Part shown: in pieces, positions 17,844-26,202 of the stretch
How the letters are laid out: each line of letters opens with the position of its first letter
How positions within the stretch are numbered: position 1 is the stretch's first letter
Source of the DNA: Microbulbifer sp. TB1203
GTDB taxonomy: Bacteria; Pseudomonadota; Gammaproteobacteria; Pseudomonadales; Cellvibrionaceae
DNA: 64,000 nucleotides
Reading direction: 5' to 3'
NCBI RefSeq assembly: GCF_030997045.1
Contig: NZ_CP116899.1
Coordinates: 4,736,001 to 4,800,000, forward strand
Notes under the pieces: generated by a model
What the model was told of the DNA's origin: nothing
What the model saw: the letters and a program-made list of their open reading frames with translations, nothing else
Database searches by the model: none
Made by a program: the position numbers and the translations under genes

Positions 17844-18743
17844 TCAGCCCCACTTCATTTCGCCCTTGGCGACCTTGGCGCCGATTTGCAGGGCGATGCC
17901 CATGCCGGCGTCCGGATAGCGCTTGGTCATTGCTGCAATGAGTTCAGCGCTGTCAGCCGCCTTGGCCAACTCCTCTTCGAAGGCCAGGAGGTAGTCCCGG
18001 GTATAGGTAATTGCAGAGACGTCGGTTGCCGCTCCGGGAGCCAGATGCCCGGGAATCACGGTGGCCGGTTTGCGCGCTGCCATGGCGTTGAGATTCTTCA
18101 CCCAGTCTGCGTGAGCCTCCGTGCTAGCCGTGTCTGCCGTCCATACGTGCACACCCGAGAAAACCATGACGCCGCCGAAGATGGCATTGAGCGAGGGTAC
18201 CCAGAGATAACGGCGGTTGGCCAGGCCATCGGCATCGATGATCTCGATGGTCTCGCCTTCCAGGCTCAGCGTGCGACCATCGAAAGCTTCCGGCAGTACT
18301 ATGTCAGCCATGGTTTGGGGGCCGTTTTCCTGGAGTTGTGGCCCCCAGGTGGCCAGCTTCTTGTCAACATTGCCCTTGATCGCAGCAATTGTCGCGGGAG
18401 CGGCTATCACGCGTGCATCGGGGAATGCCGCCTTGACCGGAGCGAGGCTGAAGTAATAGTCGGGATCACTCTGGCTGATGTAGATGGTGGTCAGCGTCTT
18501 CCCGGTAGCCTCGATCGCTTCAGCCAGCGCTTTGCCGTCGGGAAAAGTAAAGCCACCGTCAATAAGAACGGCTTCGCGAGCGCCGGTGATCAATACCGGG
18601 GCACGAAAGAAGCCGTTTTCGCCGGCCGGGAAATGCTTCCAGTTCAGACTGGTTTCTGCGGCCAGGGTACTCCCGCTGCCGATAAAGGTCGCTGCAACGC
18701 CGGCTGCGGCCATCGTCTTGAGAACATCGCGTCTTGTCTTCAT
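17844..18743 (-). CDS. Tat-exported MBL-fold protein lacking the metal motif
   Basis: 299 residues. It starts with a twin-arginine-type signal (TRRDVLKTMAAAG, cleavage near residue 29). The metallo-beta-lactamase fold is recognisable (REAVLIDGGFT at 56-65, IPGHLAPG near 237), but the metal motif HxHxDH is replaced by Q91-S-D93-P-D95-Y96 (ISQSDPDYYF): only the Asp stays. The distal histidine in PGHLAPG remains. It may bind one metal in another way or act as a non-catalytic binder. It lies 97 bases downstream of the FrnE-like gene on the same strand, probably in one unit controlled by the divergent LysR. Confidence 0.75.
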   Translation of the reverse strand: MKTRRDVLKTMAAAGVAATFIGSGSTLAAETSLNWKHFPAGENGFFRAPVLITGAREAVLIDGGFTFPDGKALAEAIEATGKTLTTIYISQSDPDYYFSLAPVKAAFPDARVIAAPATIAAIKGNVDKKLATWGPQLQENGPQTMADIVLPEAFDGRTLSLEGETIEIIDADGLANRRYLWVPSLNAIFGGVMVFSGVHVWTADTASTEAHADWVKNLNAMAARKPATVIPGHLAPGAATDVSAITYTRDYLLAFEEELAKAADSAELIAAMTKRYPDAGMGIALQIGAKVAKGEMKWG

Positions 18744-18816
18744 GATTTTCTTCCTCTCTATACAATGAAGTGGAACTGCGGGTGGTTTTCGGGCCTGTAG
18801 GCCAAATGATTGTTGT

Positions 18817-19455
18817 TCAAGCAGCTTTTAACTGATCAATCAACGCTCGGGGGTTGGAGTAGATTGCGCTTGACTGCAGCATCCGGCGCTCTTTCCCGGT
18901 GTCGGCGACAAAAACCGGCACACCGCGCGCACCGAGTTCCCACAGGAGAGTTCCTGCCCGGTTAATGCGGATTCGATTCGCTTCGAGAAGATCTGCATCG
19001 GGATACTCCACCATCGCGGCGGCCTCATCCAGGCCGAGTGAAGCCAATAGGGAGGCCAGCAATTTCAAGTCAGTTATGTCTTTGCCGTCGACGAAGCGCG
19101 CGCGCTGTATCGCCTTGAGGGCTTCCAGTTCCCGTGCCGGGGCCGTCAGTGACACCGCGGTCAGCGCTACGGTGGTGGGGCCACTGTCGAAAAATTGCCG
19201 GCGATCTCCGAGCACCTCTTCGCGATAGCGCTCCGTGAAGCTCTGCCCCGTGAGGTGGGCAATACGCTGGTCGTTGCTCCAGGCATAGGCCGCGAAATCG
19301 TCGTCCATGGGTCTCGCGCCCTCGCCTGAAAACAGGCCGGTGGGGAGCAATTCAATGGTTGCGCCCGGAACTTCCTCCACAGCAGACAGGGCCGGTGTGG
19401 CGCCGTAGCACCAGCCACACAGGGGATCAAACAAATAGCGAAGGGTCGTGTTCAT
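18817..19455 (-). CDS. DsbA-family FrnE-like protein
   Basis: 212 residues. Thioredoxin fold with active site C13-GW-C16 (FDPLCGWCYG), the helical insert of DsbA/HCCA-isomerase proteins in the middle, and the cis-Pro loop RGVPVFVAD near 180. There is no signal peptide, so it acts in the cytoplasm like FrnE and other polyketide-pathway-named oxidoreductases. It is divergent from the LysR gene at 19534 (78-base gap) and followed by the MBL protein, so it is a likely LysR target. A role in disulfide or thiol redox repair is inferred. Confidence 0.8.
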   Translation of the reverse strand: MNTTLRYLFDPLCGWCYGATPALSAVEEVPGATIELLPTGLFSGEGARPMDDDFAAYAWSNDQRIAHLTGQSFTERYREEVLGDRRQFFDSGPTTVALTAVSLTAPARELEALKAIQRARFVDGKDITDLKLLASLLASLGLDEAAAMVEYPDADLLEANRIRINRAGTLLWELGARGVPVFVADTGKERRMLQSSAIYSNPRALIDQLKAA

Positions 19456-19533
19456 GGCGAATTCCTCTATTGACGGCGCCCATCATAGGGAAGAGGCATT
19501 GATCTTTAAATGCACACGTGATACACAATCTGT

Positions 19534-20490
19534 ATGTCAAAAACATACAATCAAAGTGAAGCCGGCTTGGGAGAGTTGGGAAACCTGAGGCGCCTTGTTT
19601 ACTTTGCCGCGGTCGTGGAAACGGGCTCCTTCACCGCCGCGGCGGAGCGTCTTGGTATCACCAAGGCCGTGGTCAGTCAGCAGGTTGCCCGTCTGGAAAA
19701 GGAGTTTCGAACTTCGCTCCTGGTTCGCACTACACGCAAAGTGCAGCCTACCGAGGCAGGACAAGCCTTTTATCAGCGCTGCGCCGCCATTTTGCGTGAA
19801 GCGGAAGATGCTTTCGGTGAATTGGCCGAAGCGCAGGGGGAGCCCGCCGGTACCCTGCGGCTGACAGCGCCCTTCGACTATGGGATCAGCGTGGTGGTGC
19901 CGGCTATCGCCGTGTTTGCCAAACGTTACCCAAATTGCAAAGTGGATGCAGTCTTGAGTGATCGCACACTCGACCTGATGTCCAGCAATATCGAACTCTC
20001 GATTCGTGTTGGCTGGCTCAATGAATCCAATTTGCAAGCCCGACAAATCGGAACCTTCCGCCAGCTGCTGGTCGCCCCACCGGCAATGCGATCCGAGATT
20101 GAACGGCTCACTGGTCCGGCGGATATTGCCGGACTGCCTTTTGTCGCCAATACGGCCCTGCGCGACCCCTTGCGCTGGAGTTTTTCCCTGAACGAGATCG
20201 AGCGCCGGAATGTCAGTGTGCAGGCGTCCATATTTTTGGATACCACCCTCGCGGTGGGCGAAGCCGTACGCCAGGGCGCGGGCCTCTCAGTGCTGCCGGA
20301 CTATGCGGTTGCAGACGATCTCGAAGCCGGGCGCCTGCTGCAGGTACTGCCGCAATGGTCTCTTCCCGCCGGGGGCATTCATGCTGTTTTTCCATCAGCT
20401 CGCTTTCGTCCGGCAAAAGTGCGTGCTTTTGTCGAGGTACTGAGCCGTGAAGAGAAGCTGCGCTACTCAACAAAAGCTTCACGTTCCTGA
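19534..20490 (+). CDS. LysR-type transcriptional regulator
   Basis: 318 residues. Winged helix-turn-helix at residues 18-76 (TGSFTAAAERLGITKAVVSQQVARLEKEF), then the effector domain (GTLRLTAPFDYGISVVVPAI). CrgA-like branch. The ATG at 19534 has no clear ribosome site; a later start is possible but would trim only the 15-residue leader before the HTH. It is divergent from the FrnE-like/MBL genes across 78 bases and probably controls them, perhaps in response to thiol or electrophile stress (inference). Confidence 0.85.
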   Translation: MSKTYNQSEAGLGELGNLRRLVYFAAVVETGSFTAAAERLGITKAVVSQQVARLEKEFRTSLLVRTTRKVQPTEAGQAFYQRCAAILREAEDAFGELAEAQGEPAGTLRLTAPFDYGISVVVPAIAVFAKRYPNCKVDAVLSDRTLDLMSSNIELSIRVGWLNESNLQARQIGTFRQLLVAPPAMRSEIERLTGPADIAGLPFVANTALRDPLRWSFSLNEIERRNVSVQASIFLDTTLAVGEAVRQGAGLSVLPDYAVADDLEAGRLLQVLPQWSLPAGGIHAVFPSARFRPAKVRAFVEVLSREEKLRYSTKASRS

Positions 20491-20640
20491 TGTCCGCAAA
20501 AAAAACCGGCACAAGTTCGGCGAGGGAAAGGAATATTAACCCGACAATAAAAATTGCCGGATTAATAGTGGTGCTCCTATCGTTACCGGGAGACGTTCCT
20601 CCCGACTTGGAAAGGTATTCGCGAGATTCCAGACAGGCTC

Positions 20641-21048
20641 TTATACAGCTTGTCCGGAATCGCGAAGGGCGCCCTTCAGTGCGACGAACTCGAGCCAGGC
20701 AAGGGCTGCAACGGCAAGCGCCTGTATACCTATAAAAGCGATGCCGAAAATATTCACTGAGATCAATCCGGAAATGAGCGCCAGGCTCCCGGCCACCCAA
20801 AGTCCATTCCCCGCGATCACTAACCAGACAGCCGGGGGGCGGTGGAGCCAAAACAAAGCGACCAGCAACATAAAAACAGCGATGGGAAACAGACTGAAGC
20901 CGGCATAAATCAGCAATAGCTCCGGGATCTGTGTCAGGCTGCCAATGGAATCGTGGGCCAGTGTAAGGAGGATACCCATAGCGGCGCATGTCACGGCGTC
21001 GGCAAGCAGAATCTGGCGAAGGGAAATGGGAAGTCTGGCATTTGGCAT
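20641..21048 (-). CDS. Four-helix membrane protein, unknown
   Basis: 135 residues with four clear hydrophobic segments (about residues 10-30, 40-66, 72-92, 98-124) and short loops; LRQILLADAVTCAAMGILL opens it. The ATG at 21048 follows GAGGAGGCTTTATG-type spacing. I do not recognise a named family; small four-helix proteins of this look often stand next to stress regulators. It is divergent from the XRE regulator at 21158, which may control it. No catalytic residues are visible. Confidence 0.65.
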   Translation of the reverse strand: MPNARLPISLRQILLADAVTCAAMGILLTLAHDSIGSLTQIPELLLIYAGFSLFPIAVFMLLVALFWLHRPPAVWLVIAGNGLWVAGSLALISGLISVNIFGIAFIGIQALAVAALAWLEFVALKGALRDSGQAV

Positions 21049-21157
21049 AAAGCCTCCTCGTGAAGGATGAATAACACTTCTTTCGAACTTCTGCCGTCAA
21101 CTATCTAACTTCCATGAAGGGAAATCGATTACGTTAGAAGTAATAGGAGCCAGCAAT

Positions 21158-21988
21158 TTGGCGTGTTACTGTTCGAATATGAACACTGCATCCAATTCGA
21201 TCGGTCCTCTGATTCGCGAGTGGCGCCGACGCCGGTCGCTGAGCCAGCTTGCTCTTGCGGCCGAAGCAGAGGTCTCCCAGCGGCATTTGAGCTTTATTGA
21301 GTCCGGTCGCAGTGTGCCAAGCCGCGATATGATCATCCGTCTGTCCGAACGACTTTCCATTCCGATGCGGGAACGCAATAAACTGCTGGTCGCTGCCGGG
21401 TTCGCACCGGTTTACCGGGAGCGAGCCGCGGATGACCCTGAGCTTCACGCGGCGCATAGTGCCGTGGAGCGGATACTAAAAGGCCATGAGCCGTTTCCGG
21501 CGCTGGCTGTCGATCGGCACTGGACGCTGGTTTATGCCAATCGTATGGTCCCGCAACTGCTTGAAGGGGTCGATGAATCACTGGTGCAGACGCCGGCCAA
21601 CGTTCTACGTCTCAGCCTGCATCCTCAGGGGCTGGCGTCGCGAATAGTGAACTTTCGCGAATGGCGCGAACACATCCTCGTCCGGCTCGCAAATCAAATT
21701 GACGTCACTGCTGATTCGACATTGATGGCTCTGCAAGAGGAATTGAAAACCTATCCAATGCCACCGGGGTCGAAACCCTTTCGGTCAAGCGAGCAGTCGA
21801 ACTATGGCAAAATCGCTGTCCCGCTGCAGATTTCCACAAGGCTGGGCGTCTTGTCTCTTATCAGCACAACAACCGTGTTCGGGACAGCGCTCGATATAAC
21901 CATGTCGGAACTCGCCATTGAATCCTTCTTCCCGGCCGACGAGGCCACCGCCGACAGACTGACGGCCTTGTACAAGGCGGCAACTTAA
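21158..21988 (+). CDS. XRE-family regulator with MmyB-like domain
   Basis: 276 residues from a TTG at 21158, chosen because AGGAG stands 8 bases before it; the ATG at 21179 has no ribosome site. A Cro/CI-type helix-turn-helix fills residues 15-70 (REWRRRRSLSQLALAAEAEVSQ...HLSFIESGRSVPS), and the rest is the MmyB-like ligand-binding domain (PALAVDRHWTLVYANRMV, PANVLRLSLHPQG, NFREWREHIL). Regulators of this type often sit next to the enzyme or transporter they control; here the divergent neighbour is the four-helix membrane protein. Confidence 0.85.
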   Translation: MACYCSNMNTASNSIGPLIREWRRRRSLSQLALAAEAEVSQRHLSFIESGRSVPSRDMIIRLSERLSIPMRERNKLLVAAGFAPVYRERAADDPELHAAHSAVERILKGHEPFPALAVDRHWTLVYANRMVPQLLEGVDESLVQTPANVLRLSLHPQGLASRIVNFREWREHILVRLANQIDVTADSTLMALQEELKTYPMPPGSKPFRSSEQSNYGKIAVPLQISTRLGVLSLISTTTVFGTALDITMSELAIESFFPADEATADRLTALYKAAT

Positions 21989-22005
21989 GACCATTGTGCG
22001 CCAAT

Positions 22006-22545
22006 CTAACCCTCGATCAGCCCGCGCTCCACGAATACCTCCCGAGCCGCAAAAGCTCCATTCAGTGCGGCGGGAAAACCCGCGTAGACGGCCATCTGGA
22101 TAATGACCTCGATAACCTCCTGAGGAGTACAGCCCACATTCAGCGCCCCATGGATATGCACCTTCAACTGCGGCGCCGCATTGCCCATGGCCGTCAGTGC
22201 GGCGACGGTGGCGATCTCCCGCGATTTCAGGTCCAGCCCGGGGCGGCTGTAGATATCCCCGAACGGAAATTCGATGGTGTAGCGCCCCAGGTCCGGGGCG
22301 ATACTTTTCAGGGATTCGATAACCCGCTCACCCGCCTCCCCGTCGATTTCCCTGAGTTTTTCCCAGCCTCGCTGAAATCGCTCGTTGTTGTCCGCATTCA
22401 TGTTTTGCTCCCAAAGATGTGAAGATTGAATGGGTTCACAACCGGCCAGGCTGCTGTGTCCGCAGGCCACTGCGGTCAGCAGTGCCGCGGTGCGCAGAAA
22501 GTCTCTTCTTCCGCGATTGCCAGGAGATGGATTCTCGTCTTTCAC
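22006..22545 (-). CDS. Carboxymuconolactone decarboxylase-family protein with Tat/lipoprotein leader
   Basis: 179 residues from a GTG at 22545. The leader has RRDFLRTAALLTAVACG and then SLAGC, i.e. a twin-arginine motif and a lipobox-like site. The CMD domain follows (LKSREIATVAALTAMGNAAPQLKVHIHGALNVG). An ATG at 22401 with GGGAGC in front would give a leaderless cytosolic CMD of 131 residues, so two products are possible. The AhpD CxxC pair is absent, so it is not a peroxidase partner of that type. The MerR-type promoter at 22578-22608 lies just upstream. Confidence 0.75.
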   Translation of the reverse strand: MKDENPSPGNRGRRDFLRTAALLTAVACGHSSLAGCEPIQSSHLWEQNMNADNNERFQRGWEKLREIDGEAGERVIESLKSIAPDLGRYTIEFPFGDIYSRPGLDLKSREIATVAALTAMGNAAPQLKVHIHGALNVGCTPQEVIEVIIQMAVYAGFPAALNGAFAAREVFVERGLIEG

Positions 22546-22577
22546 TGGCCGCTGCTCCCGTCGATAGGTTCAGCAGC

Positions 22578-22608
22578 AGCCTAAAGGTTGGAGTCGACTC
22601 TAAGTCAA
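22578..22608 (-). promoter_or_regulatory. MerR-type promoter (19 bp spacer) before the CMD gene
   Basis: Read on the minus strand: -35 TTGACT, a 19-base spacer carrying the palindrome TAGAGTCGACTCCA, -10 TAGGCT. A spacer stretched to 19 with an inverted repeat between the boxes is the hallmark of MerR-activated promoters. It overlaps the stop codon of the merR gene and points at the CMD gene, 33 bases from its GTG. Confidence 0.75.
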
Positions 22609-22974
22609 GGGGGTTTTATGCCCGCTTATCGCGGACTGATAGAGAGCGATTTTTTCACGGAGTTTGTCCAGATGGCGCTGCTGTTCGGCGAGATTTTTTT
22701 CAAGTGTGGCGGCGTGCTGTTCGAGAAGCGTCTGTCGCTCTTCCAGGGTCGATTCACCCTGTTCCCTGAGGTTGGCGTAGCGGTGGATCTGCTTCAAGGG
22801 CATTCCAGTTTCCTTCAGCCGCTGCACAAAGCTGATCCAGGAGATGTTTTTTTCGGAAAAGTCGCGGTGGCCGTTGGGAAAGCGCCGGATATCGCGCAGC
22901 AACCCGATCTTTTCGTAGTAGCGGACAGTGTGCGGGCTGATGCCCGCGCGCCTGGCAAATTCCTTAACATTCAT
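22600..22974 (-). CDS. MerR-family regulator
   Basis: 124 residues from the ATG at 22974 (GGGAGAGAAGCCGT in front). It has the MerR winged HTH (NVKEFARRAGISPHTVRYYEKIGLL) and a long coiled-coil (residues 75-115). There is no cysteine cluster at the C-terminus, so it is not a metal sensor; it resembles the AdhR/YfmP group, sensors of aldehydes and electrophiles. The promoter it should act on overlaps its own stop and drives the CMD gene. Confidence 0.85.
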   Translation of the reverse strand: MNVKEFARRAGISPHTVRYYEKIGLLRDIRRFPNGHRDFSEKNISWISFVQRLKETGMPLKQIHRYANLREQGESTLEERQTLLEQHAATLEKNLAEQQRHLDKLREKIALYQSAISGHKTPLT

Positions 22975-23017
22975 ACGGCTTCTCTCCCGGTTGCCATGGG
23001 GATTGAGGATAGGGAAT

Positions 23018-23040
23018 AAAAAAGCCGGCACAAGGCCGGC
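23018..23040 (-). terminator. Intrinsic terminator of the second RND operon
   Basis: On the minus strand GCCGGC-CTTGT-GCCGGC is followed by a run of T. It lies 36-58 bases past the RND stop codon. The same hairpin with one changed loop base recurs at 28043-28066. Confidence 0.75.
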
Positions 23041-23075
23041 GAGGGATGCAGACTCCGACAAGCGCGTCGAAATCG

Positions 23076-26000
23076 TCAGGCGAGGGCCAGTTTGGTAGGC
23101 TCGTGAGCGGCGGTAGCCTCCTCCGGATCGGTTTCCGGCTTGCGCTCGGTCGCGATCAGCGAGTAGAACACCGGCACCACGAACAGGGTGAACAGGGTTC
23201 CCAGGACCATGCCGGTGACCAGCACGGTGCCGATGCTGTTGCGCGCCTCGGCGCCGGGTCCGGAGACCAGCACCAGTGGCAGGTGGCCGAACACAGTGGC
23301 GGCGGAGGTCATCAGCACCGGGCGCAGGCGGGTCAGGGAGGCCTCGCGCAGCGCCGCCATCTTGGCCAGGCCGCGGCTTTGCAGGGTGTTGGCGAACTCG
23401 ACGATCAGGATGCCGTTCTTGGCGATCAACCCCACCAGTGTGATCAGACCCACCTGCGAGTAGATATTCAGGGTGGTGAAGTCCATAAAGGTGAACAGCA
23501 GCGCGCCGGAGATGGCCAGCGGTACCGAGCCGAGCAGCACGATCAGCGGATCGCGGAAGCTCTGGAACTGGGCCGACAGCACCAGGTAGATCAGCAGCAC
23601 CGCAAAGCCCAGGGTGGCGGCCAGGGTGCCGCTCTCCTGGCGGATCTGGCGCGACTCGCCGGCGTGGTCAATCACCGTGTGCGCGCCGCCCGCGCTCATA
23701 GCGGCCTCTTCCAGTACCCGCAGTCCCTCCTCCTTGGTGACCCCGGCACTGACGCCGCCGAAGATGCGCACCGCGTTGCGCTGCTGGAAGCGGTGCAGGG
23801 CGCGGGGCGCGGTGGTGGTCTCGATGCGGGTGAAGGTGGAGACCGGCACCAACTCGCCGCCGGGACCGCGGATCTTCAGGTCCAGCAGCGGCGACAAGGT
23901 GGCCCGGTCTTCGTCGCCCACCTGCGGAATTACCTTGTAACTGCGGTCGTAGTAGTTGAAGCGGTTCACGTAGCCGCCGCCGAGCAGGGTGCCGAGTTCC
24001 TGGGCCACGCCCGCCAGGTCCAGGCCCAGGTCGGCCACCCGCTCCCGGTCGAGCACCACGCGGGCTTCGGGCAGGTCTATCTTGAGGTCGCTGTCCACGT
24101 ACAGGAATTTGCCGCTGGCCCAGCCGGCGTTGATCACCTGCTGGGCCAGCGCCTGCATTTCCTCCAGCGGCGCGTCGCTGAGCAGCACCATTTCCACGTC
24201 GTACATGCCCGGGGTGGGCAGCGGCGCATCCAGGCTGGGGAAGACGCGCAGCCCCGGAATCTGGGACACCGCGGCGTAGACGTCGCCGAACATCTCCGCG
24301 GTGGATCGCTCGCGCTCGGTCCAGTCTTTGGCAACCAGGCCCCCGAAGCCGCCCCAGGCCGAGGTCAGCGACCAATTGAAATCGGTCTCCGGCAGGGCAG
24401 TGATGGCCTTGGCCACTTCCTGGGAGTGCCGGTTGGTGGCGGCCAGGGTGGAGTCCGGCGCGGCTTCGAAGAACAGGCTGATATGGCTCTGGTCCTCCAC
24501 CGGCGCCAGTTCCTTTTTCGAGAAGTGGTGCAGCGGCCAGGCGCCCGCGGTCACGATCAGCGCCGCCGCCACCACTGCCCAGCGCATGGACAGGGCGGAA
24601 TCCAATGCGCGGGCGTAGAACCGGCTCACCGCGTCGAAGATGCGGTTGACGCGAATCGTCAGCCAGGCCTCCTTGCCGTGGGGATGCACGAAGCGCGAAC
24701 TCATCACCGGCGACAGGGTCAGGGCGACGAAACCGGACACCACCACCGCGGCCGCCAGGGTGATGGCGAATTCCAGGAACAACGCTCCAGTTAGACCGCC
24801 CTGGAAGGCGATGGGGGTATACACGGTGGCCAGGGTAATGGTCATGGCGATCACCGGCCCGCGCAATTCCCGCGCGCCGGCCAGCGCCGCCGCCACCCGC
24901 GATTTGCCCGCGCGCACGTGTCGCTCGACGTTTTCCACCACCACGATGGCGTCGTCCACCACCAGCCCCACCGACAGCACTATGGCCAGCAGGCTCAGCA
25001 GGTTGAGGCTGAAGCCGGCGCAGTACATCACCAACCCGGCGCCCACCAGGGACACCGGCATGGCGATCAGCGGCACCAGCGCGGTGCGGATCGAACCCAT
25101 AAACAGGTAGACCACCAGGCCGACGATCAGGATGGTCTCCACCAGGGTTTTGTTGATCTCCTCCAGGGCATCGCGCATAAACATGGTGCCGTCCCACACC
25201 AGGCGCATCTCCACGTCCTGGGGTAGGGTGGGGCGGATGCGCTCCATCTCGTCCTTCAGCCGCTGCGCCACTTCCAGTTCATTGGAGCCCACCAGCGGCC
25301 AGACTCCCAGATAGACGTTTTCCTGGGTGTTGTACTTGGCCACCATTTCCGCTTCTTCCGCGCCCAGCTCCACCCGGGCCACGTCCCGCAGGCGCACGGT
25401 GGCGCCCTGGCGCTCGGCGACGATCAGGTTGGCGAATTCCTCCACCGAGCGCAGGTCGGTGTTGGCCAGCAGGTTCACCTGTACCAGCTCGCCCTTGGTG
25501 CGGCCCACGGCGGCGAGATAGTTGTTGCGCCGCAGGGCGGCGTGCACGTCGCCGGGGGAGAGGTTCAGCGCCGCCAGGCGGTCCGGGTCTATCCACACCC
25601 GCATGGCGACTTGCTGCGCGCCCTCGAAGGTGACCCGCTGCACGCCTTCCAGGGTCGACAGCTGCGGCTGCAGTGTGCGCGACAGCCAGTCGGTCAGCGC
25701 CGGCACGGAGCGTTCGGAAGAGGTGAAACCTAAATAGAAAGTGGCGTAGGGCCGGTCGGCCCGCTGCACCTCTACCACCGGCGGCTCCGCCTCCGCCGGC
25801 AGTTCTGAGCGCACCTGCTGCAGGCGCGCGGTGACCTCGGCCAGCGCCGCGGTACTGTCGTGGTTGAGCTGCAGGTGCACGGTGACCGTGCTCACCCCGG
25901 CGCGGCTGGTGGAATCGATATGGTCCACCCCGCTGATGGCGGCGACGGCGCGCTCGATGGGGGTGGTGAGGAAGCCGCGCACTGTTTCTGCGCCGGCGCC

Positions 26001-26159
26001 GGTGTAGACGGTGGTCACTATCACCGAGGAACTCTGCAGGGTCGGGTACTGCTGCACCGGCAGCGACGACAGGGCCCGCCAGCCGACTACCAGCAGCAGG
26101 AGATTGGCTACCAGCGCCAGCACCGGGTGGCGGATGAAAACATCGGTAAACGCACGCAT
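23076..26159 (-). CDS. RND efflux pump, inner-membrane permease
   Basis: 1,027 residues from the ATG at 26159 (CAAGGAAAACTTCCC in front); the 55 extra codons upstream lie in the adaptor gene and are rejected. HAE-1-type RND layout: first helix near residues 10-30, periplasmic loop with NRFNYYDRSYKV, helices with LSVGLVVDDAIVVVENVERHV (Asp-Asp proton relay) and a second half to about residue 1010. It is close to the MexF/MdtB-like branch. The adaptor gene lies 43 bases upstream; no outer-membrane factor gene is here. It is probably controlled by the divergent TetR at 27436. Confidence 0.9.
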   Translation of the reverse strand: MRAFTDVFIRHPVLALVANLLLLVVGWRALSSLPVQQYPTLQSSSVIVTTVYTGAGAETVRGFLTTPIERAVAAISGVDHIDSTSRAGVSTVTVHLQLNHDSTAALAEVTARLQQVRSELPAEAEPPVVEVQRADRPYATFYLGFTSSERSVPALTDWLSRTLQPQLSTLEGVQRVTFEGAQQVAMRVWIDPDRLAALNLSPGDVHAALRRNNYLAAVGRTKGELVQVNLLANTDLRSVEEFANLIVAERQGATVRLRDVARVELGAEEAEMVAKYNTQENVYLGVWPLVGSNELEVAQRLKDEMERIRPTLPQDVEMRLVWDGTMFMRDALEEINKTLVETILIVGLVVYLFMGSIRTALVPLIAMPVSLVGAGLVMYCAGFSLNLLSLLAIVLSVGLVVDDAIVVVENVERHVRAGKSRVAAALAGARELRGPVIAMTITLATVYTPIAFQGGLTGALFLEFAITLAAAVVVSGFVALTLSPVMSSRFVHPHGKEAWLTIRVNRIFDAVSRFYARALDSALSMRWAVVAAALIVTAGAWPLHHFSKKELAPVEDQSHISLFFEAAPDSTLAATNRHSQEVAKAITALPETDFNWSLTSAWGGFGGLVAKDWTERERSTAEMFGDVYAAVSQIPGLRVFPSLDAPLPTPGMYDVEMVLLSDAPLEEMQALAQQVINAGWASGKFLYVDSDLKIDLPEARVVLDRERVADLGLDLAGVAQELGTLLGGGYVNRFNYYDRSYKVIPQVGDEDRATLSPLLDLKIRGPGGELVPVSTFTRIETTTAPRALHRFQQRNAVRIFGGVSAGVTKEEGLRVLEEAAMSAGGAHTVIDHAGESRQIRQESGTLAATLGFAVLLIYLVLSAQFQSFRDPLIVLLGSVPLAISGALLFTFMDFTTLNIYSQVGLITLVGLIAKNGILIVEFANTLQSRGLAKMAALREASLTRLRPVLMTSAATVFGHLPLVLVSGPGAEARNSIGTVLVTGMVLGTLFTLFVVPVFYSLIATERKPETDPEEATAAHEPTKLALA

Positions 26160-26202
26160 GGGAAGTTTTCCTTGATCCTTGTGTCTCTTGTCATTGCCGC
26201 CG

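Noticed and set aside
23046..24794. Long plus-strand frame opposite the RND permease
   Set aside because: Gln/His/Gly-rich translation typical of antisense to RND genes; no motif or ribosome site.
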